From contig JAICKT010000072.1 in assembly GCA_025927795.1 (NCBI GenBank), positions 1 to 14,097 on the forward strand: a stretch of DNA of 14,097 bases, read 5' to 3'. Both the position numbers and the translations under genes were made by a program. Below the pieces are notes generated by a model. It saw only the letters and a program-made list of their open reading frames with translations. It was not told where the DNA came from and searched no databases. Shown here piece by piece: positions 6,207 through 13,563 of the stretch; positions within the stretch are counted from its first letter, which is position 1; each line of letters opens with the position of its first letter. This DNA comes from Parafilimonas sp. GTDB taxonomy: Bacteria; Bacteroidota; Bacteroidia; Chitinophagales; Chitinophagaceae.

Positions 6207-7523
6207 TTACAATTTTTTCAGCAAATCGACTACACCTTCTTTCTTTAAAATTAAATATCCAAGCCTGTCGTTGCTAATACCTTCTTTTAGATTATAATTA
6301 AAATAAAGCTGCTCATCTTTTACCTCTGTTTCAAAATATCTGAACTGAATATTGGAATATTGCTTCAGCGAATCACCAATTTCATACAAATGTGTTGAAA
6401 GAATAAATAAAGCATTATCAATTTTCCGCAATCCTTCAATAACAACCGTACTGCACTTCATCGCATCCTGCACATTTGTTCCTTTAAATAATTCATCAAT
6501 TAATACAAGCCAGGTTTTGCCATCTGTAATTTGTTCAATGGTTTTACGAATGCGCTGCACTTCATTAAAAAAATAACTCTCGCCCTTTATAACATTATCA
6601 ATAACATGAATGTTGCTAATTAATCCATCCAAAAAATTTAATTGTAAATTTTCAGCAGGCACGCCCATACCAATATGTGCGAGATAAGCACTAATACCAA
6701 CCGCTTTTATAAATGTACTTTTACCTGCCATGTTTGCACCGGTAAGAAATAAAAAATTTTGCTGTGGTATTAATTTGATATCGTATGCAACAGGCGTTGG
6801 CAACAAAGGATGATACAACTGGTGCGCTTCAAAATGCGGAACAATATTTTGCGTGAATTGAGGAAATGAAAATTTATATTTAACATGCGCAGTTGCCATG
6901 CTGTAAAATGCATCGAGCCTGCTGTATATTTCTAATAAATCATCTGCATCTTGTTTATAATTATTGCGGATAAAAAATCCATAACGAAGTATAGTTTGCT
7001 TTGATATTTTTTGCGATTTTTTAAACCGGATAATTTGCTGCGCCACAGGTTTATTGGTTAACATTTTTATACGCTGAAGCATTACATCTAAAGCCGGAGG
7101 ATTATCTTCTTTATTTAGCAGCTCATATATTTTTGAAATGCCCTGCAGGAAATCTATAAAATGTGAAACCGAATATTTCACTAATGAAAAATCTGCCGCA
7201 TTAAAAATTTTATACAGGCTGCTGTTCACGGTATTAGCTCGCGAAGGAATGCTGCCTACCTGTGATTCATAAAATTTTTCAATCATTAAAACCGAGCCAT
7301 TTGAAATAGATGTTGGCCAAGCTTCCTGCACTTCAATAATACGCTGTAATAATTGTTGCCGCTCTGTTATTTCTTTAACTGATATTAATGGATGTTTCAG
7401 ATAATACTCCAGCCACAATTTGCCATTGTTCGTTTTGCAAAAATCAAGATGATGCAGTAACGATTCCTCTTCATTATTATCGAGTATGGAAAGATCGTAT
7501 AGAGTTGTTTTATCAATAATCAT
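6207..7523 (-). CDS. Short MutS-like ATPase
   Basis: A 438-residue protein ending in a MutS-type ABC ATPase: Walker A TGANMAGKST (261-270), Walker B LVLIDE (339-344) followed by LFKGTN, and the switch histidine in LSTHL (H378). Residues about 20-230 are helical, like the MutS core/lever region (HHLDFCKTNNGKLWLEYYLKHPLIS). The mismatch-recognition domain I and connector domain II of full-length MutS (about 850 residues) are absent, as is the Smr nuclease domain of MutS2. It therefore belongs to the MutS-related proteins of unknown function and is probably not the mismatch-repair MutS. The ATG at 7521-7523 lies 8 nt after the pyrC stop, so the two genes are probably cotranscribed. An ATP-driven DNA-clamp role is inferred from the fold only. 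Confidence 0.85.
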   Translation of the reverse strand: MIIDKTTLYDLSILDNNEEESLLHHLDFCKTNNGKLWLEYYLKHPLISVKEITERQQLLQRIIEVQEAWPTSISNGSVLMIEKFYESQVGSIPSRANTVNSSLYKIFNAADFSLVKYSVSHFIDFLQGISKIYELLNKEDNPPALDVMLQRIKMLTNKPVAQQIIRFKKSQKISKQTILRYGFFIRNNYKQDADDLLEIYSRLDAFYSMATAHVKYKFSFPQFTQNIVPHFEAHQLYHPLLPTPVAYDIKLIPQQNFLFLTGANMAGKSTFIKAVGISAYLAHIGMGVPAENLQLNFLDGLISNIHVIDNVIKGESYFFNEVQRIRKTIEQITDGKTWLVLIDELFKGTNVQDAMKCSTVVIEGLRKIDNALFILSTHLYEIGDSLKQYSNIQFRYFETEVKDEQLYFNYNLKEGISNDRLGYLILKKEGVVDLLKKL

Positions 7524-7531
7524 GTTTAAAC

Positions 7532-8869
7532 TTACCGGTTAAACTTTAAACGCATTCCCTTATTAGATTCATCAAACTCATTATTTTCATAAACAAGGTT
7601 ACCATTTATTAAAGTATGGGTAACGGACGAAGGAAAAGTAAATTTCTCCAACGGACTCCATCCACATTTATACAAAATATTTTCTTTGTTTACAGTGAAT
7701 GGTTTATTCAAATCTACAAGTACCAAATCTGCAAAATAATTTTCACGAATGAAACCACGGTCTTCGATTTGAAAACAGGTTGCAACTGCATGACTCATTT
7801 TTTCTGCAATCTTTTCAAGCGTAATTTTTCCTTCTTTATAATAATGCAACATTAACATTAATGAATGTTGAACTAATGGCAAACCTGCATGCGCTTTTTC
7901 ATAAGGTTCATTCTTTTCTTCCCATGTATGCGGCGCATGATCAGTGGCAATTACATCAAGTCTCTCATCCAGCAAAGCATTCCACAATGCTGCTTTATTG
8001 TTAGGTGATTTTATTGCGGGATTACATTTAATAAGATTGCCTAATCTTTTATAATCATCACTTGTAAAATGCAAATGATGTACACAAACTTCCGCGGTAA
8101 TCTTCTTTTCTTTTAGAGGAATTAAATTAGTAAAGAGTTGCAATTCCTTTTCTGTGGTAATATGCAAAATATGTAAACGACTGCCATATTTTTTTGCATA
8201 TTGAATTGCTTTGAAAGAAGATTCAAAGCATGCTTCTTCATTTCTTATAACAGGATGATCTGATGCCTCAAGTGTCCCCTTTTCCGCTTTTAGTTTTGCA
8301 TAATTTTCTTTGATGATTTTTTCATCTTCACAATGCGTAGCAATTAATAATTCTGAGTTAGAAAATATTTTATCCAATGCAAGCGGGTTATCAACCAATA
8401 AATTTCCTGTTGATGAACCCATAAAAATTTTTATACCGCAGATATCTTTTCTTTTTTCGTTACAACGCATTACTTCATCATAATTATCGTTGCTCGTACC
8501 CATAAAAAAAGAATAATTACCAAGGGAAGTATGCTTTCCAATTTCGTATTTGTCTTCCAGCAATTTTTGTGTGAATGCCGGTGGTTGCGTGTTAGGCATT
8601 TCCATAAAACTTGTAACACCACCCGCAACAGCCGCCTTCGATTCAGTATAAATCGTTGCTTTATGTGTTAAGCCGGGTTCACGAAAATGTACCTGGTCAT
8701 CAATTGCGCCGGGAAATAAATATAATCCTGCTGCATTAATTTCCTTTATAGAATAATTTAAACTGATATGCGGAGCAATCTTTTCAATCCTTCCATTTTT
8801 AATCAGCACATCACTTTGAAAAATTTTATTTTCATTTACTATACTTGCATCTTTAATCAGGTAATTCAT
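7532..8869 (-). CDS. pyrC: Dihydroorotase (amidohydrolase superfamily)
   Basis: A 445-residue amidohydrolase with PGAIDDQVHFREPGLTHK (53-70), the dihydroorotase signature, then GIKIFMGSSTGN (145-156), THCEDE (178-183), LHILHIT (232-238) and IATDHAPH (307-314). Dihydroorotase closes carbamoyl aspartate to dihydroorotate, the third step of pyrimidine synthesis, in the cytoplasm. Candidate metal ligands are H61, K147 (possibly carboxylated), H179, H236 and D310. The first His of the usual HxH pair is Gln59 here; I recall the same DDQVHFREPG in other Bacteroidota dihydroorotases, so it looks lineage-typical and not like decay. An allantoinase or hydantoinase is less likely given FREPG. It is first in a probable operon with the MutS-like gene and divergent from the MFS gene. 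No convincing promoter was found upstream. Confidence 0.88.
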   Translation of the reverse strand: MNYLIKDASIVNENKIFQSDVLIKNGRIEKIAPHISLNYSIKEINAAGLYLFPGAIDDQVHFREPGLTHKATIYTESKAAVAGGVTSFMEMPNTQPPAFTQKLLEDKYEIGKHTSLGNYSFFMGTSNDNYDEVMRCNEKRKDICGIKIFMGSSTGNLLVDNPLALDKIFSNSELLIATHCEDEKIIKENYAKLKAEKGTLEASDHPVIRNEEACFESSFKAIQYAKKYGSRLHILHITTEKELQLFTNLIPLKEKKITAEVCVHHLHFTSDDYKRLGNLIKCNPAIKSPNNKAALWNALLDERLDVIATDHAPHTWEEKNEPYEKAHAGLPLVQHSLMLMLHYYKEGKITLEKIAEKMSHAVATCFQIEDRGFIRENYFADLVLVDLNKPFTVNKENILYKCGWSPLEKFTFPSSVTHTLINGNLVYENNEFDESNKGMRLKFNR

Positions 8870-9056
8870 ATTTGCCGTGTAAAGCTTACCTGCAAATTAA
8901 TAATACTCACTTCATCAACTAAAAAAATAATTACCGGCTATTAAATTTAAAAAATCAGCATCCTGAAAGTGGAACATGTTTATGCGTTTTTTAGTACATC
9001 TAACCGATAATAAAATTTGGCTCACCTAAAATTAATACTTACAAAAAAAAATCTTT

Positions 9057-9064
9057 CACCTTTG
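9057..9064 (+). promoter_or_regulatory. Probable -7 box of the MFS gene
   Basis: CACCTTTG followed by CG resembles TAnnTTTG with one mismatch in the TA pair. It lies 19 nt before the ATG. The core TTTGCG is shared with the infA promoter. No -33 box at the expected spacing is evident. The rest of the 214-nt divergent gap (8870-9083) is AT-rich, and I see nothing else in it. Confidence 0.45.
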
Positions 9065-9083
9065 CGAAGCTTAAATAATAAAT

Positions 9084-10322
9084 ATGGCAAAAGAACGTAA
9101 AGCAGCAGTAGGTTTTATTTTTATTACGTTGTTGATTGATACAATGGGATGGGGACTTATTATTCCTGTATTACCTAAGCTTATTGCAGAATTAAAAAAT
9201 ATTTCCATCAGTGAAGCAAGTGCTTATGGTGGTTTTTTATTATCCACTTATGCTGTAACACAATTTTTATTTGCGCCTGTAATTGGAAATCTAAGCGACA
9301 GATACGGACGCCGGCCAGTTATATTATCATCGTTGCTTGGCTTTGGTATCGATTATATCATTCTTGCATTAGCACCAACATTCGGTTGGCTATTTCTTGG
9401 GCGCGTTATAGCAGGCATTACAGGTGCAAGTTTTACAACTGCATCTGCATACATTGCTGACGTAAGTACACCTGAAACAAGAGCAAAAAATTTTGGAATG
9501 ATTGGTGCTGCATTTGGTTTGGGTTTTATAATCGGTCCTGCATTAGGTGGTTTATTAGCAGGCTGGGGGATAAGAGCTCCTTTTTATGCAGCAGCAGGTC
9601 TTTGTTTATTAAATGCATTGTATGGTTATTTTGTTTTGCCAGAATCATTAAACGAAGAATACCGCCGCACGTTTGATTGGAAAAAAGCAAACCCTTTCGG
9701 CTCATTACAATTTTTAAGAAGAACGCCAGCCATTAGTGGTCTTGCAATTTGTTTTTTTCTTATCTATTTGGCTGCGCAGGCAATACAAGGCAACTGGAGT
9801 TTTTTTACCATGTATCGTTTTCACTGGACGCCGGGACTGGTAGGCATTTCGCTGGCTGTTGTTGGAGTGCTTGTTGGCGGTGTGCAGGTGGGTTTAACAA
9901 GAGTTCTTAATCCAAAAATTGGTGATGAAAAAAGTATTTATCTCGGGTTGATTTTATATACAATCGGGTTGGTATTATTTTCATTTGCTTCATCAACATG
10001 GATGATGTTTGTATTTCTTATTCCATATTGCATAGGCGGTATTGCGGGACCTTCGTTGCAATCAACACTTGCAGGACATGTTGCACCAAACCAGCAGGGA
10101 CAATTGCAGGGTGCATTAACAAGCCTTATGAGTCTTACTACAATCATTGGTCCGCTTATTATGAATAACCTGTTTACTTTTTTCACAAGCTCGAAAGCTC
10201 CGTTTCAATTTCCGGGTGTATCTTTTTTATTAGGCGCAATCTTTATGTTGTTAAGCCTGATTATTGTATGGGCTGTTTTAAGCCGGGAGAAGAAACTTGT
10301 AGCGCAAACATTAGATAGTTAG
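9084..10322 (+). CDS. MFS drug efflux transporter, Tet/TCR type
   Basis: A 412-residue, strongly hydrophobic protein with about 12 membrane segments, in the inner membrane. TM1 reads FITLLIDTMGWGLIIPVLP (13-31), typical of TetA-like transporters. MFS motif A is GNLSDRYGRRPV (68-79) between TM2 and TM3, GRVIAGITGA (106-115) marks TM4, and the antiporter motif C region is AFGLGFIIGPALGG (143-156). Such proteins exchange a drug or other small molecule for protons. The order and spacing match TetA along the N-terminal half, but a chromosomal gene with no tetR-like neighbour is better called a Tet/TCR-family transporter; tetracycline resistance is not shown. It is a single gene, divergent from pyrC and convergent with the binding-protein gene. 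Confidence 0.88.
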   Translation: MAKERKAAVGFIFITLLIDTMGWGLIIPVLPKLIAELKNISISEASAYGGFLLSTYAVTQFLFAPVIGNLSDRYGRRPVILSSLLGFGIDYIILALAPTFGWLFLGRVIAGITGASFTTASAYIADVSTPETRAKNFGMIGAAFGLGFIIGPALGGLLAGWGIRAPFYAAAGLCLLNALYGYFVLPESLNEEYRRTFDWKKANPFGSLQFLRRTPAISGLAICFFLIYLAAQAIQGNWSFFTMYRFHWTPGLVGISLAVVGVLVGGVQVGLTRVLNPKIGDEKSIYLGLILYTIGLVLFSFASSTWMMFVFLIPYCIGGIAGPSLQSTLAGHVAPNQQGQLQGALTSLMSLTTIIGPLIMNNLFTFFTSSKAPFQFPGVSFLLGAIFMLLSLIIVWAVLSREKKLVAQTLDS

Positions 10323-10386
10323 GTGAGTTCAGAATAAGTTCTCATTCTTTAAAACGATATAAAATAAAATAATCGCTGTGTGCGCC

Positions 10387-10463
10387 GTCATGTCGAGGAA
10401 CGAGACATCCAATGAATTTTTAGCTATTATAAATTTAAGAGATTTCTCCTGCGTAGAAATGAC
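10387..10463. repeat. MITE-like inverted repeat in a convergent gap
   Basis: The left arm begins GTCATGTCGAGGAACGAGA (10387-10405) and the right arm ends in CGTAGAAATGAC (10452-10463). The reverse complement of the right arm begins GTCATTTCTACGCAGGAGAA, so about 18 of the outer 24 positions agree, around a roughly 30-nt AT-rich centre. From memory, elements of the form GTCATTTCGAGGAACGAGAAATCT...GAAATGAC are dispersed in many Bacteroidota genomes. No transposase is present. It lies in the 271-nt gap between two convergent genes, where the hairpin could also stop transcription. The rest of this gap shows nothing recognisable. Confidence 0.75.
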
Positions 10464-10593
10464 GTCCTAAGTGCTTCACTTCTTTTCTTGCTTTCTAAAA
10501 TTTAGGATAGCATTGAATGTCTTTTATGTTTAATAATAAAAATTATTAACGCATTCACATTAATCAGTAATTTTTAAAGCAGAAATATTTTTT

Positions 10594-11772
10594 TTATTGT
10601 ATTGATTGAATATCTCCGTTTACAATCTTTATAAAATAAATTTTTTTGTTTTCGAGATAATCAGGAATGAAAGAAGTTTTTGAAAGCCTGATGGGTGCAA
10701 AATCGTAATCATTACAAACGGTATAAGAAGTATCAGAAATGTTATTGATAAAATTATCGGGATATTTCAAAAGCAATTTTGTAAAATGATACATGCTTTC
10801 AAATCCTTTAAAAACCATATCACTTGGCCTTGCGTAAAAATTGGTTTTATAAGTTTCGGATATGCTGTTCAACACATTTGTCGTGCGCAAATAATCATAC
10901 GATGTAGAAATAATAATTTGAAGTTTATCAGCGGAACTTCCTGTGGTTTCATTCAGTCCGCTCCATGTTGGCATGCCTGTAACTATGCAACGATATGAAT
11001 CTCCATTATCATTTAAAACTTTAATAAGTGAGCTTCCAAAATTTTCATTTAATGTTCCGCATAAAATTAAATTTTGTCTTGTACTGTCGAGATGTTTTAA
11101 AACATCATCATCAGAAAAATTATCGTTTAAAATAATGGTTGAAAAATTTAATGTTCGATTTTTATTTAATCCAGCAAACTCTTTAGTAATCGCATCTTCC
11201 AGCGAACCATTTTTGGTGAAATAAATTATTTTTTGTCCACGATAATTACTGTCAAGATATTTATAAATCGCATTGATATGTGTTTGCCATGTTGGATTAA
11301 CCATTGCAAAAAAAGGGTTGTAACTGAGATAAGCATTTGTTGGATACGTTTCAGAAATCACTGGTATGCTGTTCTTACCAGAGAAATCAGAAATATATTT
11401 TTGTTCATTCAATGACGATAGTGAAGCTATAATCAAAGAAAAATTTAAAGGCTGCATTTCACCAAGCAATTGCTGAATGGTTTGTCCGCGTTTATGTGTA
11501 TCATAAATCCAAACTTCAATATTCGCATTTTCTTTTTGCAAAGAATCAATTGCCATCATCACGCCGTTATAAAACTCAAGTCCTTCCAAAAAAAACTGCG
11601 GAATTTTTGTATTGCTCAAATTATATTCATAACCATTAAATGCAGAATCTAAATATAAAGGCGCAAGCACGGCAACCCGAACCGGTGAAAGTGTTGTGTC
11701 ATTTGCAGATGCATATTTTATAAATGAAATACAGATTAAGAGCAGGGTGAAAATTTTTCTATGTAATTGCAT
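10594..11772 (-). CDS. Secreted type 1 periplasmic-binding-fold protein
   Basis: The chosen start is ATG 11770-11772 (MQLHRKIFTLLLICISF), which gives 392 residues and an ordinary Sec signal peptide with a likely cut after ASA (residue 23). A start at 11805 would add 11 residues, overlap guaA and bury the signal. The mature protein begins with VRVAVLAPLYLDSAF, then FFLEGLEFYNGVMMAIDSL and VWIYDT, then LIIASLSSLNEQKYISDFSGKNSIPVIS, the alternating pattern of leucine-binding/LppC-like type 1 periplasmic-binding proteins. No ABC permease or ATPase gene is nearby, so a transport role is not supported; ligand binding or envelope work is equally possible. No LysM domain was seen. It begins 23 nt after the guaA stop and is probably cotranscribed with it. 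Confidence 0.78.
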   Translation of the reverse strand: MQLHRKIFTLLLICISFIKYASANDTTLSPVRVAVLAPLYLDSAFNGYEYNLSNTKIPQFFLEGLEFYNGVMMAIDSLQKENANIEVWIYDTHKRGQTIQQLLGEMQPLNFSLIIASLSSLNEQKYISDFSGKNSIPVISETYPTNAYLSYNPFFAMVNPTWQTHINAIYKYLDSNYRGQKIIYFTKNGSLEDAITKEFAGLNKNRTLNFSTIILNDNFSDDDVLKHLDSTRQNLILCGTLNENFGSSLIKVLNDNGDSYRCIVTGMPTWSGLNETTGSSADKLQIIISTSYDYLRTTNVLNSISETYKTNFYARPSDMVFKGFESMYHFTKLLLKYPDNFINNISDTSYTVCNDYDFAPIRLSKTSFIPDYLENKKIYFIKIVNGDIQSIQ

Positions 11773-11795
11773 ATTGACGGAAAACAAATTTAAGC

Positions 11796-13373
11796 CTATT
11801 CCCATTCAATTGTTGCAGGAGGTTTACTGCTTATATCGTAAACAACTCGATTTATGCCACGAATATTATTAATGATTTCGCTGGAAACATGTGCAAGAAA
11901 TTCATAAGGCAGATGCGCCCAATCGGCAGTCATTCCATCAACCGATGTTACAGCCCGCAGTGCGACAGTATATTCGTAAGTGCGTTCATCGCCCATAACG
12001 CCTACACTTTTCACAGGCAATAAAATTGCAGCAGCCTGCCAAACTTTATCGTATAAATCTTTTTCTTTTAATGATGAGATAAAAATATCATCTGCCTGTT
12101 GCAGCAGTTTAACTTTTTCTTCTGTTATATCACTCAAAATTCTTATTGCCAAACCAGGACCGGGGAACGGATGACGATGAATCATTTCATCAGGAATACC
12201 TAATTCCAAACCAACTTTTCTTACTTCATCTTTAAATAAAAAACGTAAAGGCTCAACCAATTTAAGATGCATTTTTTCAGGCAAGCCGCCAACATTATGA
12301 TGCGATTTGATTGTCATGGATGGACCGTGTACACTTATACTTTCAATCACATCTGGATAAATTGTTCCCTGTCCTAAAAATTTTGCTTCACTGATTTTTA
12401 AAGCCTCATCATGAAAAACATCAATAAAAGTTTTACCAATTGCTTTGCGTTTTTCTTCGGGATCAGTCTTATCTTTTAAAGCTGAATAAAATTGTTCTTT
12501 CGCATCAATGCCGGTAACATTAAGTTCAAGTTTTTTATACGTTTCTAAAACAGATTCAAATTCATTTTTACGCAGCACACCGTTATCAACAAAAATTCCA
12601 TGCAAACGATCACCAATTGCCTTGTTAATTAATGTTGCTGCAACTGTGCTATCCACACCACCGCTCAAAGCCATTATTACATGCGCATCACCGATTTGTT
12701 GTTTAAGCGATTCAACTGTTTCATGAATGAAAGAAGCCGGTGTCCAATCCTGTTTACATCCGCAAATATTTACAAGAAAATTTTTAATAATTTTTTTTCC
12801 TTCAGTTGAATGATACACTTCAGGATGAAACTGTATGCCGTATAATGGTTTCCAATTTGCAGTTTCCGGTTCTCCGTTTACCGCTAACTGTTCACCATTT
12901 ACTGCTAACTTTTTAAACGCTGCAACAGGAATACTTGCAGTCGTCGCCAACAATTCAAAACCATCAGGCAATTGTGTAATCGTATCACTATGGCTCATCC
13001 AAACCTGGCTGTCATCAACAACATCATTAAATAAAATATCGTCTTTTTGTTTATGCAATTTTGCTCTGCCAAATTCTCTTTTGTTAGATTTTTCAACCTT
13101 ACCGCCAAATTCTTTTGCTGTTAACTGCGCTCCATAACAAACACCTAAAACAGGCGTTGTTTTTATGAACGAAGGAATATCAACACCCGGCGCATTTGCT
13201 TCGTTTACACTAAATGGAGAGCCGCTTAAAATAATTCCTTTTAAAGATTTATCTGCTGTGAATTTTTGATGATACGGAATGATTTCGCAATAAATATTTG
13301 CCTCTCTTACGGCACGTGCAATTAATTGTGTGTATTGACTTCCAAAATCAAGAATAAGAATTTTTTCTGTCAT
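11796..13373 (-). CDS. guaA: GMP synthase (glutamine-hydrolysing), with a repeat-derived insert
   Basis: Makes GMP from XMP, ATP and glutamine. The start is ATG 13371-13373 (MTEKILILDFGSQ), giving 525 residues; the upstream in-frame codons to 13436 translate a periodic tract and the promoter and are rejected. The class I glutaminase domain has the nucleophile C79 (GVCYGAQ) and H183/E185 (QFHPEV). The ATP pyrophosphatase domain has the P-loop SGGVDST (237-243), and the C-terminal dimerisation domain ends TIEWE. Between AAFK and PLYGIQFHPEV lie about 21 extra residues (155-176), including LAVNGEQ followed by LAVNGEP; they are encoded by the 63-nt periodic tract 12847-12909. The insert precedes H183, with all catalytic motifs intact, so the enzyme is probably active. 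It is probably cotranscribed with the downstream binding-fold gene. Confidence 0.97.
   Translation of the reverse strand: MTEKILILDFGSQYTQLIARAVREANIYCEIIPYHQKFTADKSLKGIILSGSPFSVNEANAPGVDIPSFIKTTPVLGVCYGAQLTAKEFGGKVEKSNKREFGRAKLHKQKDDILFNDVVDDSQVWMSHSDTITQLPDGFELLATTASIPVAAFKKLAVNGEQLAVNGEPETANWKPLYGIQFHPEVYHSTEGKKIIKNFLVNICGCKQDWTPASFIHETVESLKQQIGDAHVIMALSGGVDSTVAATLINKAIGDRLHGIFVDNGVLRKNEFESVLETYKKLELNVTGIDAKEQFYSALKDKTDPEEKRKAIGKTFIDVFHDEALKISEAKFLGQGTIYPDVIESISVHGPSMTIKSHHNVGGLPEKMHLKLVEPLRFLFKDEVRKVGLELGIPDEMIHRHPFPGPGLAIRILSDITEEKVKLLQQADDIFISSLKEKDLYDKVWQAAAILLPVKSVGVMGDERTYEYTVALRAVTSVDGMTADWAHLPYEFLAHVSSEIINNIRGINRVVYDISSKPPATIEWE
12847..12909 (-). repeat. In-frame nine-unit heptanucleotide tract inside guaA
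   Basis: On the coding strand these 63 nt divide into exactly nine 7-nt units, for example gttagca and gtaaatg. Every unit starts with G, has A at position 4 and a pyrimidine at position 6. Units 1-3 and 4-6 form a 21-nt direct repeat (12889-12909 and 12868-12888) with 4 mismatches, 3 of them synonymous. Nine units equal 21 codons, so the frame is kept. Of the three forward frames only the coding one is free of stops here. Confidence 0.9.
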
Positions 13374-13381
13374 AGAAAGCG

Positions 13382-13389
13382 CGAAGATA
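13382..13389 (-). promoter_or_regulatory. Probable -7 box of guaA
   Basis: On the minus strand the sequence reads TATCTTCG followed by CGCTTTCT and the guaA ATG, 8 nt after the box. It matches TAnnTTTG with one mismatch and closely resembles the infA promoter (TATCTTTGCGC). A transcript from here would have almost no leader. No clear -33 box is seen; the upstream DNA is the periodic tract. Confidence 0.5.
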
Positions 13390-13392
13390 ACA

Positions 13393-13448
13393 CGAAGTAT
13401 GAAATATGAAGAATGAGGCATAAAGTAATTACCCACTATTCACTGTTC
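13393..13448. repeat. Periodic 7-nt tract upstream of guaA
   Basis: Eight degenerate heptamers fit without a gap: five begin with cga, tga or taa (such as tgaaata and tgaagaa), then a junction unit, then actattc and actgttc. The last two, read on the opposite strand, are gaatagt and gaacagt, so the tract has two opposed halves like the one in the rpsK-rpsD gap. It begins only a few bases upstream of the guaA -7 box. The remaining gap to 13563 has no gene. Confidence 0.8.
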
Positions 13449-13563
13449 TAAAAGCACATAAGTTTTATATTCTTAATTTGATTTATCTGTATAAAAGAAA
13501 GATGATAGTCACCAAACTGCACGATTGCGCATAATGGTGCACTTTTTTGTATTTTGGATACTC

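Noticed and set aside
6207..7523. Mismatch-repair MutS truncated by frameshift
   Set aside because: The neighbouring genes leave no room for lost N-terminal domains, the frame is intact and all ATPase motifs are present; it is better seen as a short MutS-related family.
8870..8899. Promoter for pyrC with an AAGCTTTA box
   Set aside because: The spacing and bases fit TAnnTTTG poorly, so it was not listed as a feature.
11773..11805. Upstream start for the binding-fold protein
   Set aside because: It overlaps the guaA end and would place 11 residues before a clear signal peptide.
12835..13137. Plus-strand reading frame of 100 codons across the guaA repeat tract
   Set aside because: It is antisense to conserved guaA sequence and owes its regularity to the heptamer tract.
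13374..13436. A guaA start at 13436, giving a 21-residue longer protein
   Set aside because: The extra codons translate the periodic tract and the -7 box; MTEKILILDFGSQ at 13373 is the expected N-terminus of GMP synthase.
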